A program made the position numbers and the translations under genes. The notes beneath the pieces are model-generated. The model was not told the DNA's origin and ran no database searches. It saw nothing but the letters and a program-made list of their open reading frames with translations. This document shows positions 56,268 to 64,000 of a stretch of DNA of 64,000 nucleotides, in pieces. Origin of the DNA: Saprospiraceae bacterium (GTDB lineage Bacteria; Bacteroidota; Bacteroidia; Chitinophagales; Saprospiraceae); NCBI GenBank assembly GCA_016717265.1, contig JADKFX010000001.1, positions 1,252,501 through 1,316,500 of the forward strand, read 5' to 3'. Each line of letters starts with the position of its first letter. Positions within the stretch are counted from its first letter, which is position 1.

Positions 56268-57503
56268 ATGATGATCTTTTATATTCTACTTTTTCTATTA
56301 CTAATTGCCTTATTTTCAGGAGCGGAAATAGCGTTCATTACAGCTAATAAATTAGCTGTGGAAATTAAGAAAAGCAGAGGCAGTGGAAGTGGTTCCATAC
56401 TCTCCAAATTTTTTGAACGTCCGGATGACTTCATAGCAACCTTATTGGTTGGAACGAATATTTCAATCGTAGTACTCACCTATTTACTTACGGATTATTT
56501 GCATGGACCCTTGACTTTGATTGGTTTGAGTCCGGGACTCTATATTTTTATAAATACCCTGATTGTTACACTCATTATTTTAATTTTAGGTGAATTTCTT
56601 CCAAAAGCATTTTTTCGATTATATTCTAATAGCTTTTTGCAATACACTGCTTATCCTTTATTATTTTTTTATAAACTACTTTTTATACCATCTCGTTTTT
56701 TATCGAAGATTGCGAATTATGTAATCGTTAATTTATTAAAACAACCCATCAATAAAGTTCGTCCCAGATTTAGTTTGATTGATTTAGAAAATTACTTGCA
56801 CGGGCCGATTAGAATGGCAGATGATGAAATTGATACCGACATTTTCAAGAATGCTTTAAATTTAAGGCAAATTCGAGTGATAGAATGTATGGTTCCTCGA
56901 ACAGAAATGGTATATGTTGATTTAAATGATTCATTGGATACTTTAATTAACACATTCGCCGAATCCAAATTGTCGCGCATCATTGTAATAGATGGAGATA
57001 TTGATTATGTAATGGGCTATATTCATCATCAACAAATGTTTAAGAAGCCAAAGGATATTAAATCCATTGTAATGGATTTGCCTTTTGTACCGGAAACATT
57101 GAATGTATATGATTTAATGTTGCGAATGAATAAATTGCGCTTATCCGTTGCTTGTGTGGTAGATGAATTTGGGGGTACTTCTGGTATCATAACTTTAGAA
57201 GATATACTGGAAGAAATTTTTGGAGAAATTGAAGATGAGCACGACAAAGAAGAATTACTAGAGCAACAAATTTCTGAAACAGAGTTTATTTTTTCTGGTA
57301 GGTTGGAATTGCAATATCTAGAGAATGAATACAATATTAAATTGCCAGATGGGGAATATCATACACTTTCCGGATATTTGGTCACTACCACAGGTTCTAT
57401 TCCAGAGCAAGGTGAAGAAATAGATCAGGATGGATATAAATTTATACTGGAAATGGTAAGTGATACTAAAATTGAAACGATTCGGATGATTCAAAATTCT
57501 TAA
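56268..57503 (+). CDS. CNNM/CorC-type transporter (DUF21 plus CBS pair)
   Basis: A 411-residue membrane protein annotated in databases as the hemolysin family. A DUF21/CNNM transmembrane domain (about 1-180) contains LFSGAEIAFITANK and ILGEFLPKAFFRLYS. Two CBS domains follow (about 205-325: ECMVPRTEMVYVDLND, LRLSVACVVDEFGGTSGIITLEDILEEIFGEI), then a CorC/HlyC C-terminal domain (LPDGEYHTLSGYLV). CNNM relatives export or regulate magnesium; there is no evidence of haemolysin activity. The start at 56268 (or 56271) lies just after the -7 box, which rules out the TTG at 56256. Confidence 0.9.
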   Translation: MMIFYILLFLLLIALFSGAEIAFITANKLAVEIKKSRGSGSGSILSKFFERPDDFIATLLVGTNISIVVLTYLLTDYLHGPLTLIGLSPGLYIFINTLIVTLIILILGEFLPKAFFRLYSNSFLQYTAYPLLFFYKLLFIPSRFLSKIANYVIVNLLKQPINKVRPRFSLIDLENYLHGPIRMADDEIDTDIFKNALNLRQIRVIECMVPRTEMVYVDLNDSLDTLINTFAESKLSRIIVIDGDIDYVMGYIHHQQMFKKPKDIKSIVMDLPFVPETLNVYDLMLRMNKLRLSVACVVDEFGGTSGIITLEDILEEIFGEIEDEHDKEELLEQQISETEFIFSGRLELQYLENEYNIKLPDGEYHTLSGYLVTTTGSIPEQGEEIDQDGYKFILEMVSDTKIETIRMIQNS

Positions 57504-57593
57504 TTCCTCTTGGATCCTTTGATTTAGATTCAATAATTTTATTATTTAGCCATTCTCAGGCAGATTGATTCTTTAAGCTTATAATACTTTGCT

Positions 57594-58016
57594 TTAGGTC
57601 GGATTGTATTTGATTCGTTTAATTCGTTTTCCCTTTTTGTCAAACCAAAGTTCATCCTTACAATCTGGATCTCCATGATAGTTAAAGGTAATTTCTTTTC
57701 CAGCTGGAATATTTTTTATAGCAACAACCTCAATCGCTTCGTTTTCAAAATCAAAGATATATTCTGCATTGGGTTTGTAAGAATGGTTATAAAGGGAACC
57801 ATAACCAAGGGCAATGGCGGCCTCTTCATCCTGTTCACCCCAAACAAAATAATAATCGTGCAATTCTGTTTCATGAATGATATCCACTTCATTTTGAGGA
57901 ATTCTGAGAATAGGACACACTTCAATTAAAGATCCAGCTGGAATATCAATAGCTGAAAACACAGCTCTTCCTTTGTTTTTGATTTTAGAAATGTAGAGGC
58001 CCTGGATTCTTTGCAT
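57594..58016 (-). CDS. SET-domain protein-lysine methyltransferase
   Basis: A 140-residue protein that is almost entirely a SET domain. It has KGRAVFSAIDIPAGSLIEVCP (15-35, SAM-binding start), GSLYNHSYKPNAEY (73-86, the NHS-x-x-PNA motif) and EITFNYHG (108-115, catalytic Tyr in FNYHG), ending with a short basic tail (KKGKRIKRIKYNPT). It has no pre-SET or post-SET cysteines. SET proteins use SAM to methylate lysines; the target here is unknown. It is transcribed on its own, divergent from prs with a 57-base shared promoter region. Confidence 0.88.
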   Translation of the reverse strand: MQRIQGLYISKIKNKGRAVFSAIDIPAGSLIEVCPILRIPQNEVDIIHETELHDYYFVWGEQDEEAAIALGYGSLYNHSYKPNAEYIFDFENEAIEVVAIKNIPAGKEITFNYHGDPDCKDELWFDKKGKRIKRIKYNPT

Positions 58017-58045
58017 ACATATATTTTTTTTGTATACAAAAGTAT

Positions 58046-58053
58046 TAGCTTTG
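58046..58053 (+). promoter_or_regulatory. -7 promoter box of prs
   Basis: TAGCTTTG fits TAnnTTTG and lies 20 bases before the prs ATG. No TTG is seen at 17-23 bases upstream. Confidence 0.4.
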
Positions 58054-58073
58054 TGTTACTTTTTCATTAAGGT

Positions 58074-59006
58074 ATGCAAGACGTAAAATTATTTTCAGGA
58101 ACTTCGTCCAGATATCTGGCGGAAAGTATAGCGGATTATTATGGCTATTCATTGGGGAATCTAGATTTGATGCGGTTTAGCGATGGTGAAATGCAACCCG
58201 TGATCAATGAATCTGTGCGGGGTATGTTTGTTTTTTTTATTCAATCTACCTATGCTCCATCAGAAAATCTATTTGAGCTACTTCTCATGATTGATGCTGC
58301 AAAGCGGGCATCAGCAAATTATATATCGGCAGTAATTCCATATTTCGGCTATGCACGGCAGGATCGGAAAGATAAACCAAGGGTCCCAATTTCTGCGAAG
58401 TTGGTAGCCAATTTGTTGCAAGCTGCCGGAGCAGATCGCATTATGACTATGGATTTGCATGCGGATCAAATTCAAGGATTTTTTGATATCCCTTTAGATC
58501 ACTTAAAAAGCGAGGCCATATTTATGCCTTATCTGGAAGAAAATACCCATTCACAAGTAGTTTTTGCCTGCGCTGATGTTGGTGGTGTAAAACGGGCTCG
58601 ATCCTACTCCAAACATTTTGGCAGAGACCTGGTAATTTGTGATAAGTATAGAAAAAAAGCAAATGAAGTCGAAAGTATAACGGTTATAGGAGATGTCAAA
58701 GGCCGGGAGGTGATTCTTGTCGATGATATTGTCGATACAGCAGGTACCTTATGTAAAGCAGCAGATGCATTAATCGAAAAGGGTGCTATTAATGTGAAGG
58801 CTATTTGTACACACCCAGTACTTTCTGGAAAAGCATATGAAACCATTGAGGCATCCAGGATTTCAGAAATGATTGTAACCGATTCTATTCCACTGCGAAA
58901 GCAAACGCCAAAGATTAAGGTATTGAGCTCAGCAAAATTATTTGCCAAAGCAATCCGAAATACACATGAACATCGTTCGATAGAAGCGCTATTCGTTGAT
59001 AAATAA
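58074..59006 (+). CDS. prs: ribose-phosphate pyrophosphokinase
   Basis: Makes PRPP from ribose 5-phosphate and ATP for nucleotide, His and Trp synthesis. It has 310 residues. Motifs are LFSGTSSRYLAESIADYYG, DGEMQPVINESVRG, the flexible-loop YFGYARQDRKDKPR, DLHADQIQGFFDIPLDHL and the PRPP-binding VILVDDIVDTAGT. It is followed after 135 bases by rplY with its own -7 box. The usual third gene, peptidyl-tRNA hydrolase, is not next. Confidence 0.97.
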   Translation: MQDVKLFSGTSSRYLAESIADYYGYSLGNLDLMRFSDGEMQPVINESVRGMFVFFIQSTYAPSENLFELLLMIDAAKRASANYISAVIPYFGYARQDRKDKPRVPISAKLVANLLQAAGADRIMTMDLHADQIQGFFDIPLDHLKSEAIFMPYLEENTHSQVVFACADVGGVKRARSYSKHFGRDLVICDKYRKKANEVESITVIGDVKGREVILVDDIVDTAGTLCKAADALIEKGAINVKAICTHPVLSGKAYETIEASRISEMIVTDSIPLRKQTPKIKVLSSAKLFAKAIRNTHEHRSIEALFVDK

Positions 59007-59095
59007 GGCATTATCTATTATTTATCGTCAGTTTTGAAGAAAAAATAGGGATTTATTAAATTCTGTTAATATTTTACAGGTTTTCGGATTTTTCT

Positions 59096-59103
59096 TATCT
59101 TTG
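59096..59103 (+). promoter_or_regulatory. -7 promoter box of rplY
   Basis: TATCTTTG, a perfect -7 box, 38 bases before the ATG at 59142. No good -33 element is apparent. Confidence 0.45.
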
Positions 59104-59141
59104 CGCTCCCTTTTCGGGATTTTAGTTTAATTTGAATCTAT

Positions 59142-59801
59142 ATGGAAACAATTGTATTGAATGCTACGCCAAGATCAGCTTTTGGCAAATTTGCTTCAAA
59201 TAGTCAGCGTAAAGAAGGTTTAGTGCCTTGTATTTTATACTCTAAAGATGAAAATATTTGTTTTAACGCTTCTCCTGCGGAATTAAGGCATTTGCTTTAT
59301 ACTCAAGACTTTAAGACTGCAGATATTCATTTGAATGGGCAAGTTCATCGTTGTATATTAAAAGATGTGCAGACACATCCCGTTACGGATAGTATTGTTC
59401 ACCTTGATTTTTTAAAATTAGTAAAAGGAACCACAGTTAAAGTTCAGGTGCCTTTAAAATTGACTGGATCTGCTACAGGTGTAAAATCTGGTGGTAAATT
59501 AGTTCAACGAATGAGAACTGTTTTAATTAAAGCAAGCTCAGAGGATATTGTCCCAGAAGTTAAATTAGATGTAAGTAAATTAGATCTTGGACAAACCATG
59601 AGGATTAAAGATATTTTGCCAATTTCCGGCGTTGAAATTTTAAATCCAGGTAGTACCCCAGTAGTTGGTGTCGAAATCCCTAGAGCATTAAAGAGTGCTG
59701 CTGCTGAAACAGCTGCACCTGCAAAAGGTGCTGCCCCAGCAAAAGCTGCAGCGCCAGCTAAAGCAGCGGCTCCAGCTGCAAAAGCACCTGCTAAGAAATA
59801 A
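59142..59801 (+). CDS. rplY: 50S ribosomal protein L25/general stress protein Ctc
   Basis: A 219-residue long form of L25 that binds 5S rRNA. The N-terminal L25 domain (about 1-90) has LNATPRSAFGKFASNSQRKEGLVPCILYSKDE and HRCILKDVQTHPVTDSIVHLDFLKL, and the C-terminal TL5-like beta domain (about 95-185) has KVQVPLKLTGSATGVKSGGKLVQ. The last 30 or so residues are a low-complexity Ala/Pro/Lys tail made of AAPAK-type units. Such tails are seen in Bacteroidota L25 and probably stay disordered. A terminator follows. Confidence 0.95.
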   Translation: METIVLNATPRSAFGKFASNSQRKEGLVPCILYSKDENICFNASPAELRHLLYTQDFKTADIHLNGQVHRCILKDVQTHPVTDSIVHLDFLKLVKGTTVKVQVPLKLTGSATGVKSGGKLVQRMRTVLIKASSEDIVPEVKLDVSKLDLGQTMRIKDILPISGVEILNPGSTPVVGVEIPRALKSAAAETAAPAKGAAPAKAAAPAKAAAPAAKAPAKK

Positions 59802-59827
59802 GCTATTATTTAAAGATTATTATATAG

Positions 59828-59856
59828 AAAAGCCAACCCTAATGTTGGCTTTTTTT
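59828..59856 (+). terminator. rho-independent terminator after rplY
   Basis: A perfect 9-bp stem (AAAGCCAAC with GTTGGCTTT), a 6-base loop (CCTAAT) and a T-run, 27 bases after the rplY stop. Confidence 0.88.
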
Positions 59857-59964
59857 GTTTCTGTTTTAATTTTGTTAGGCTTATTTTACTATTTTGAAAC
59901 ATGCTTTTATTCTAGCTGTTATTTTATCGACTATGATCTATCAAGACTATAATTTTATAATTCT

Positions 59965-60744
59965 GTGGGTAACTTGCGAATAACTTTATGTCAATCTGAT
60001 ATCATTTGGGAACAAGCAGAAGCGAATTGTTTACATCTGGATTTGTTATTTGACAATTTAAAAAAGGATGAAACAGATTTGATTATTCTTCCAGAGATGT
60101 TTTTAACAGGATTTTCAATGAATTCAAAGCTCCTGGCGGAACCCATTTTAGGACCTGGATTTCAATGGATGAAAAAGCTTGCTCAAATGAAAAATGCTGC
60201 TGTTACAGGGAGCTTGATCATTGAAGAGGATGGTAAATTTTATAATCGATTACTTTGGGTAGAACCAGAAAATGAAATGCCTGAATTTTATAATAAAAAG
60301 CATTTATTTACTTTGGCTGGAGAGCAAAACCATTATAATTCTGGAAATCAAAAGCTTATAGTATCTTATAAGGACTGGAAAATCTCCTTTTTTATTTGTT
60401 ATGATCTCCGGTTTCCTGTTTGGTCCAGAAATACAGATGCTGTGGATCTAATAATCTATGTAGCAAATTTTCCGGAACGAAGAGAGCAAGCTTGGAATTG
60501 CTTGTTGCCAGCCAGAGCCATTGAAAATCAATGTTATGTAGCGGGCGTAAATCGGGTTGGATTGGATGAAAATGATATAAAATATAGGGGTGATTCTGCT
60601 GTTTATAACTTTGAAGGCTCGAAAATTCTTGATTTAGAAGACCGTGAACAATGGTTAACAAGCACTTTAGATTCTCAATCATTGAAGGCTTATAAGCGGG
60701 CTTACCCGTTTTTAAAGGATCGGGATCTGTTTGATTTCAATTAG
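59965..60744 (+). CDS. omega-amidase-like carbon-nitrogen hydrolase
   Basis: A 259-residue nitrilase-superfamily amidohydrolase. The Glu-Lys-Cys triad is visible: LIILPEMFLTGFSM (Glu about 44), YNKKHLFTLAGE (Lys about 112) and ISFFICYDLRFPVW (Cys about 147). The YDLRFPVW and AGVNRVGLDENDIKYRGDS motifs match the YafV-type omega-amidases, which hydrolyse 2-oxoglutaramate or 2-oxosuccinamate in methionine salvage and glutamine transamination. There is no ATG at the N-terminus. GTG at 59965 or TTG at 59974 are the candidate starts; I use GTG. Confidence 0.85.
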   Translation: MGNLRITLCQSDIIWEQAEANCLHLDLLFDNLKKDETDLIILPEMFLTGFSMNSKLLAEPILGPGFQWMKKLAQMKNAAVTGSLIIEEDGKFYNRLLWVEPENEMPEFYNKKHLFTLAGEQNHYNSGNQKLIVSYKDWKISFFICYDLRFPVWSRNTDAVDLIIYVANFPERREQAWNCLLPARAIENQCYVAGVNRVGLDENDIKYRGDSAVYNFEGSKILDLEDREQWLTSTLDSQSLKAYKRAYPFLKDRDLFDFN

Positions 60745-60860
60745 TTTAACCTTAATTAAATAGTGAATATTTTAATTAAACCATTGTAAATCATTGGTCT
60801 AGCTCATTTTCATATTATAATATTTTATAATATGAATAATTTACCTTACTTTAGCGTTTT

Positions 60861-60920
60861 ATGTCGGAGTATGATTTGACTAACTCTGATTTAAAAGCTG
60901 CATTCGATAAACAGCGATGA
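60861..60920 (+). CDS. possible 19-residue upstream peptide coupled to the NlpC/P60 gene
   Basis: A frame of 19 codons (MSEYDLTNSDLKAAFDKQR) whose TGA overlaps the ATG of the next gene (ATGA). It begins with an ATG about 10 bases after a TACTTTAG box that resembles a weak -7 element. It may be a translated leader that couples translation of the downstream gene. Such short frames also occur by chance, and no homologue is known to me. Confidence 0.25.
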   Translation: MSEYDLTNSDLKAAFDKQR

Positions 60921-61468
60921 AAACTACGAACTTTAATCGATGGATTCTGTATGCCTGGATTGCAATCCTGCTGAGTGGTATTGTCCTCTCCTGTGCGCCT
61001 GAAAGGCCTTCATTACAAGCATATAGACTAAAATCTAAGGATTCTAAACTAACAGAAAATTTCCGAAATGAAATTGTAGAATTTGCCAGAAAGCAAATGG
61101 GTACAAAATATAAAAAAGCGGGCAAAGGCAATGAGGGTTTTGATTGTAGTGGTTTTGTAGGATTTGTGTTTCATGAATTTCGGATCCAAATGGGTTCTTG
61201 TGCTCTTGAACAAGCTGAACCAGGGGCAGAAATTTTAACAAAAGAAGCCAAATGCGGAGATCTTATCTTTTTCGGTACACCAAAAAGAATTTCTCATGTT
61301 GGAATCATTACACAAAATAAAAAAAACGAACTTTGGGTAATTCATAGCACTTCTTCACGCGGTGTCATAGAAGAAAATATATTAAAGTCCGATTATTGGG
61401 TTCGAAAGATTATAAAGATTGTAGACTTGAATTCATATTTAAAATCGGGAGATATTTCACAACTTTAA
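60917..61468 (+). CDS. NlpC/P60 (C40) peptidase lipoprotein
   Basis: A 183-residue cell-wall endopeptidase. A signal ending in a lipobox (GIVLSCAPE, Cys near 26) suggests membrane attachment. The NlpC/P60 domain (about 55-175) has catalytic Cys in EGFDCSGFVGFV, then CGDLIFFG, the catalytic His in RISHVGIIT and the third polar residue (His) in LWVIHSTSSRGV. These enzymes cut peptide bonds in the peptidoglycan stem. A 19-residue leader frame overlaps its start codon. Confidence 0.9.
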   Translation: MKTTNFNRWILYAWIAILLSGIVLSCAPERPSLQAYRLKSKDSKLTENFRNEIVEFARKQMGTKYKKAGKGNEGFDCSGFVGFVFHEFRIQMGSCALEQAEPGAEILTKEAKCGDLIFFGTPKRISHVGIITQNKKNELWVIHSTSSRGVIEENILKSDYWVRKIIKIVDLNSYLKSGDISQL

Positions 61469-61731
61469 ATCGAATTTTTATTTTGATTGAAGCAATTCAT
61501 TTAGGATGTCATGATTTCAATTTATAGATTGGTTAAATTTTTATTTCTTTAATCTTTGTATTTAAATCTTACATGATTAATTAATCAATCGGTCAATAAA
61601 TCCTGTTTGAATTGTTTTAAGTATATTAATTTTTTCGGGTGCTAAACAGGCCTATTTGTTGATTCGTTTTGAAATACTTGTTAATCCATAGTTAGATTTA
61701 TGAATTCAGTGCGTTGATATTTACCTTAATG

Positions 61732-61739
61732 TATCTTTG
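61732..61739 (+). promoter_or_regulatory. -7 promoter box of adk-obgE
   Basis: TATCTTTG, a perfect -7 box, 17 bases before the adk ATG. The nearest TTG (61714-61716) is 15 bases upstream, slightly short. It lies inside the longer frame that would start at 61714, so that extension is rejected. Confidence 0.5.
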
Positions 61740-61755
61740 CGCCTCAAATAATTTT

Positions 61756-62331
61756 ATGATTCATTTGATATTATTCGGACCACCAGGAAGTGGAAAGGGA
61801 ACGCAAGCTGTTAAACTTGCAGAAAAATATGATTTATACCATATTTCCACGGGTGATTTATTCCGTTTTGAAACTTCTCAGAAAACCGAATTGGGTTTAA
61901 AAGCGCTTGAATTCATGAGCCAGGGTATGCTTGTCCCGGATGAAATTACCATTGGCATGCTAAAAAAGAAAATGGAGTCCATGCCTGAGGTTAATGGATT
62001 TATTTATGATGGCTTTCCAAGAACACAGCCACAGGCAAATGCTTTGGATGATCTATTAAATGAAACTGGACAAAGCATTAGTATCTTATTATCTTTGGAT
62101 GTTCCCGAGCAAGAAATTGTAAAACGAATTCTGAATCGGGGCCTGAGTTCTGGGAGAACGGATGACAATGATGAATCCATTATTAGAAAACGGATTCAAG
62201 TATATTTAAAAGAAACATCTATCGTTTTTGAACATTATGCATGTACAGGTAAATCTAAAAGCATAAATGGAATTGGGAGTATTGAAGAAATTTTCGAACG
62301 ACTCTGTATGCATCTCGATCTATTATGTTAA
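61756..62331 (+). CDS. adk: adenylate kinase
   Basis: Interconverts ATP plus AMP and two ADP. It has 191 residues, the short-lid form. The P-loop is LFGPPGSGKGTQ (8-16), with the AMP-site HISTGDLFR, YDGFPRTQPQA and the lid-region Arg in NRGLSSGRTDDNDESIIRKR. The zinc-finger lid of Gram-positive enzymes is absent. It is followed 9 bases later by obgE, so the two form an operon. It is not fused to a phosphoribosyltransferase as in some relatives. Confidence 0.96.
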   Translation: MIHLILFGPPGSGKGTQAVKLAEKYDLYHISTGDLFRFETSQKTELGLKALEFMSQGMLVPDEITIGMLKKKMESMPEVNGFIYDGFPRTQPQANALDDLLNETGQSISILLSLDVPEQEIVKRILNRGLSSGRTDDNDESIIRKRIQVYLKETSIVFEHYACTGKSKSINGIGSIEEIFERLCMHLDLLC

Positions 62332-62340
62332 ACACTCAAT

Positions 62341-63345
62341 ATGGCAGAGCAAAATTTTGTTGATTATGTAAAAATTATGTTTCGTTCCGGCAAAGGAGGG
62401 GCTGGATCTGTCCATTTTTTTAGAAGTAAGCATAACCCAAAAGGGGGTCCCGATGGAGGGAATGGAGGGCGTGGAGCGCATGTGATTTTAAGAGGCAACG
62501 CACAATTATGGACATTGCTCCATCTTAAATATAGAAAACATATTTATGCAACCGATGGTGAAAATGGTAGAGAAAATAATTCTACTGGTGCTGATGGGCA
62601 AGATATGATCGTAGAAGTACCATTAGGAACAATCGCTATTGATGCTGAAACAGGTGTTAAAGAATTAGAAATCACACAAGATGGGGAAGAAAAAGTACTG
62701 ATGTCTGGTGGCCGGGGTGGTATGGGAAATACTTTTTTTAAATCTCCTACCCAACAAACACCAGATTTTGCACAACCCGGTGAACCTGGCCAGGAAGCTT
62801 GGAAAATTCTTGAATTAAAGATTCTTGCAGATGTTGGTTTAGTTGGATTTCCAAATGCTGGTAAATCAACTTTATTATCCGTTTTAACGGCGGCTAAACC
62901 TAAAATAGCAGATTACGCCTTTACTACTATCGTACCTAATTTAGGAATTGTTTCATATCGTGGAGACCGCTCCTTTGTAATGGCAGATATTCCAGGGATC
63001 ATTGAAAATGCACATCTGGGGAAAGGACTCGGAGTGCGATTTATCCGGCATATAGAACGCAATAGTGTGCTGTTATTTATGATTCCTTGTGATAGTCAGA
63101 ATATTCGTCAAGATTATCAGATATTATTAAATGAACTCGAACAATTTAATCCGGAACTCCTTGACAAACCTCGTGTTCTCGCAATTACGAAAATGGATAT
63201 TGTGGATCCTGAATGGAAAGAGTTAATTCATAAAGACCTTCCAGAAGGTATACCCTTTGTATTTATTTCATCTATTACACAACTTGGCCTTGATGAATTA
63301 AAAGATTTATTGTGGAAAAACTTACAAACTCCTATGAATTATTAG
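62341..63345 (+). CDS. obgE: Obg-family GTPase
   Basis: A 334-residue ribosome-assembly GTPase. The glycine-rich Obg domain (about 1-158) has DYVKIMFRSGKGGAGSVHFFR, KGGPDGGNGGRGAHVI and MSGGRGGMGNTFFKS. The G domain follows with G1 GFPNAGKST, G3 DIPGIIENAHLGKGLG and G4 TKMD. It lacks a C-terminal OCT domain, as usual in this phylum. It binds the 50S subunit and ppGpp in other species. It is convergent with the CvpA gene, with only 4 bases between. Confidence 0.96.
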   Translation: MAEQNFVDYVKIMFRSGKGGAGSVHFFRSKHNPKGGPDGGNGGRGAHVILRGNAQLWTLLHLKYRKHIYATDGENGRENNSTGADGQDMIVEVPLGTIAIDAETGVKELEITQDGEEKVLMSGGRGGMGNTFFKSPTQQTPDFAQPGEPGQEAWKILELKILADVGLVGFPNAGKSTLLSVLTAAKPKIADYAFTTIVPNLGIVSYRGDRSFVMADIPGIIENAHLGKGLGVRFIRHIERNSVLLFMIPCDSQNIRQDYQILLNELEQFNPELLDKPRVLAITKMDIVDPEWKELIHKDLPEGIPFVFISSITQLGLDELKDLLWKNLQTPMNY

Positions 63346-63349
63346 GGTC

Positions 63350-63892
63350 TTATTTTTTAGGTATTTCAGATTCAACCTTATTCAAAGCTTCTTGTGTTTT
63401 TTGCCAAAATTCAAAAAATATTGGTTTGCATTTATCTATTGCCCATTTGGATTTAGCAGGTACAGCTTCTAAGTAATAATAAGACACTGACTTTTCTTTA
63501 GTTTCTCTTCCAATTAGATTTAATTGATTAAAAAACCAAATTACAGAACTGTATATGACAAGCGCAATGATCGCAGAAGTTATACCTCCGGCAAGTTGGT
63601 TAATAAAATTAATATGCGCCGTTTCTAAAATTTTTTCAAAGCCTCTTCCAATAAGCCGGATGCCAATCATGATTAATAAAAAAGTCAAAACAAAACCTAT
63701 CATAATGGTCAACCTTGGATCCACAACTAGAATTTTTTCAACCAGGTTGATCATTAGAAATGAGAATTTTAAAGTAACCAGAATTGCCAAAAGAATACTG
63801 ACGATTCCGAATACAGATTTAATGATCCCTTTCGTATACCCTAAATAGAAACTACCACCCAAAATAATTGCACATAGAATATCGATGAACAT
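63350..63892 (-). CDS. CvpA family membrane protein
   Basis: A 180-residue inner-membrane protein with about four transmembrane helices (about 2-22, 25-45, 60-82, 98-118) and a short Lys/Glu-rich tail. It matches the CvpA/colicin V production family: FIDILCAIILGGSFYLGYTKGIIKSVFG at the start and LAGGITSAIIALVIYSSVIWF. Family members affect colicin export, biofilm and envelope stress tolerance, with no clear biochemical role. The ATG at 63892 gives the normal family start; the frame to 63955 is a chance extension. Confidence 0.85.
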   Translation of the reverse strand: MFIDILCAIILGGSFYLGYTKGIIKSVFGIVSILLAILVTLKFSFLMINLVEKILVVDPRLTIMIGFVLTFLLIMIGIRLIGRGFEKILETAHINFINQLAGGITSAIIALVIYSSVIWFFNQLNLIGRETKEKSVSYYYLEAVPAKSKWAIDKCKPIFFEFWQKTQEALNKVESEIPKK

Positions 63893-64000
63893 GGCTTGAT
63901 TTTTGATTATTAGAAAGCACTGCAAGATGCTAAAAAGTTTCAAAGATCTAATCAAAAAGTTTAAAATCTTAATAAATACATCATGAAACAGTTTTCCTAA

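Noticed and set aside
58604..59011. 135-codon minus-strand frame
   Set aside because: Antisense to the strongly conserved prs gene.

Overview
The window is a stretch of chromosome from a low-GC member of the phylum Bacteroidota, most likely in or near the Saprospirales. Four things point there: promoters with the phylum's -7 box TAnnTTTG, almost no Shine-Dalgarno sequences, several secreted proteins with type IX secretion (T9SS) C-terminal signals plus a T9SS plug protein, and phylum-typical genes (DUF2279, GH3-like enzyme, ParE-type topoisomerase, short AtpC, PurS, LptC lipoprotein). The phylum is firm. The order is an inference from overall gene style, with no database search.

Layout. 1-2645: 3' part of a 23S rRNA, a complete 5S rRNA and a rho-independent terminator, followed by a decayed second 5S 3' end interrupted by a hairpin. 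2.9-9.3 kb: AlkB-like alkane hydroxylase, adenosylhomocysteinase, a DUF2279 protein, a small SprB-repeat lipoprotein, and a metF-fahA operon. 9.7-14.3 kb: secreted CotH-type kinase with lamin-tail domain, a carboxypeptidase-regulatory-like protein and a PhoD-type phosphatase. 14.3-28.1 kb: ParE, a secreted helical protein, bacilliredoxin, ArsM-like arsenite methyltransferase, T9SS plug protein, TolC plus HlyD/MacA efflux parts, GH3-like enzyme, lytic transglycosylase and M2 peptidase. 28.3-36.7 kb: atpD-atpC, and divergent from them a DUF5691-like gene, an unknown lipoprotein, a MoxR ATPase and a DUF5682 protein. 36.7-43.2 kb: ScpA, an RsmI paralogue, GH16, a polysaccharide deacetylase, GltX and a beta-CASP nuclease. 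43.2-46.2 kb: an operon of DtxR-type repressor, metal-binding protein and ABC ATPase, with a nitroreductase divergent to it. 46.3-53.2 kb: second CotH protein, AlgX/AlgI-type O-acetylation pair, RsmI, PurS, PssA. 53.4-63.9 kb: a large T9SS type B adhesin-like protein, LptC, CNNM-type transporter, SET-domain protein, Prs, L25, omega-amidase-like nitrilase, NlpC/P60 peptidase, Adk, ObgE and CvpA.

Most of this is housekeeping and cell-envelope biology. The stretch that stands out is 30.1-36.7 kb. The MoxR ATPase and the DUF5682 and DUF5691-like proteins belong to a poorly understood MoxR-centred module that elsewhere usually carries a VWA-domain protein and often a SWIM zinc-finger protein. Here both of those partners are absent and an unknown lipoprotein sits inside the cluster. 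The second clear signal is a 16-bp DtxR/MntR-type palindrome lying on the -7 box of the metal-uptake operon promoter, which predicts autoregulation.

No CRISPR array, insertion sequence, prophage or tRNA gene was recognised. Several genes have apparent N-terminal extensions that start at a TTG or GTG inside a promoter box. For these I chose the downstream start and say why.
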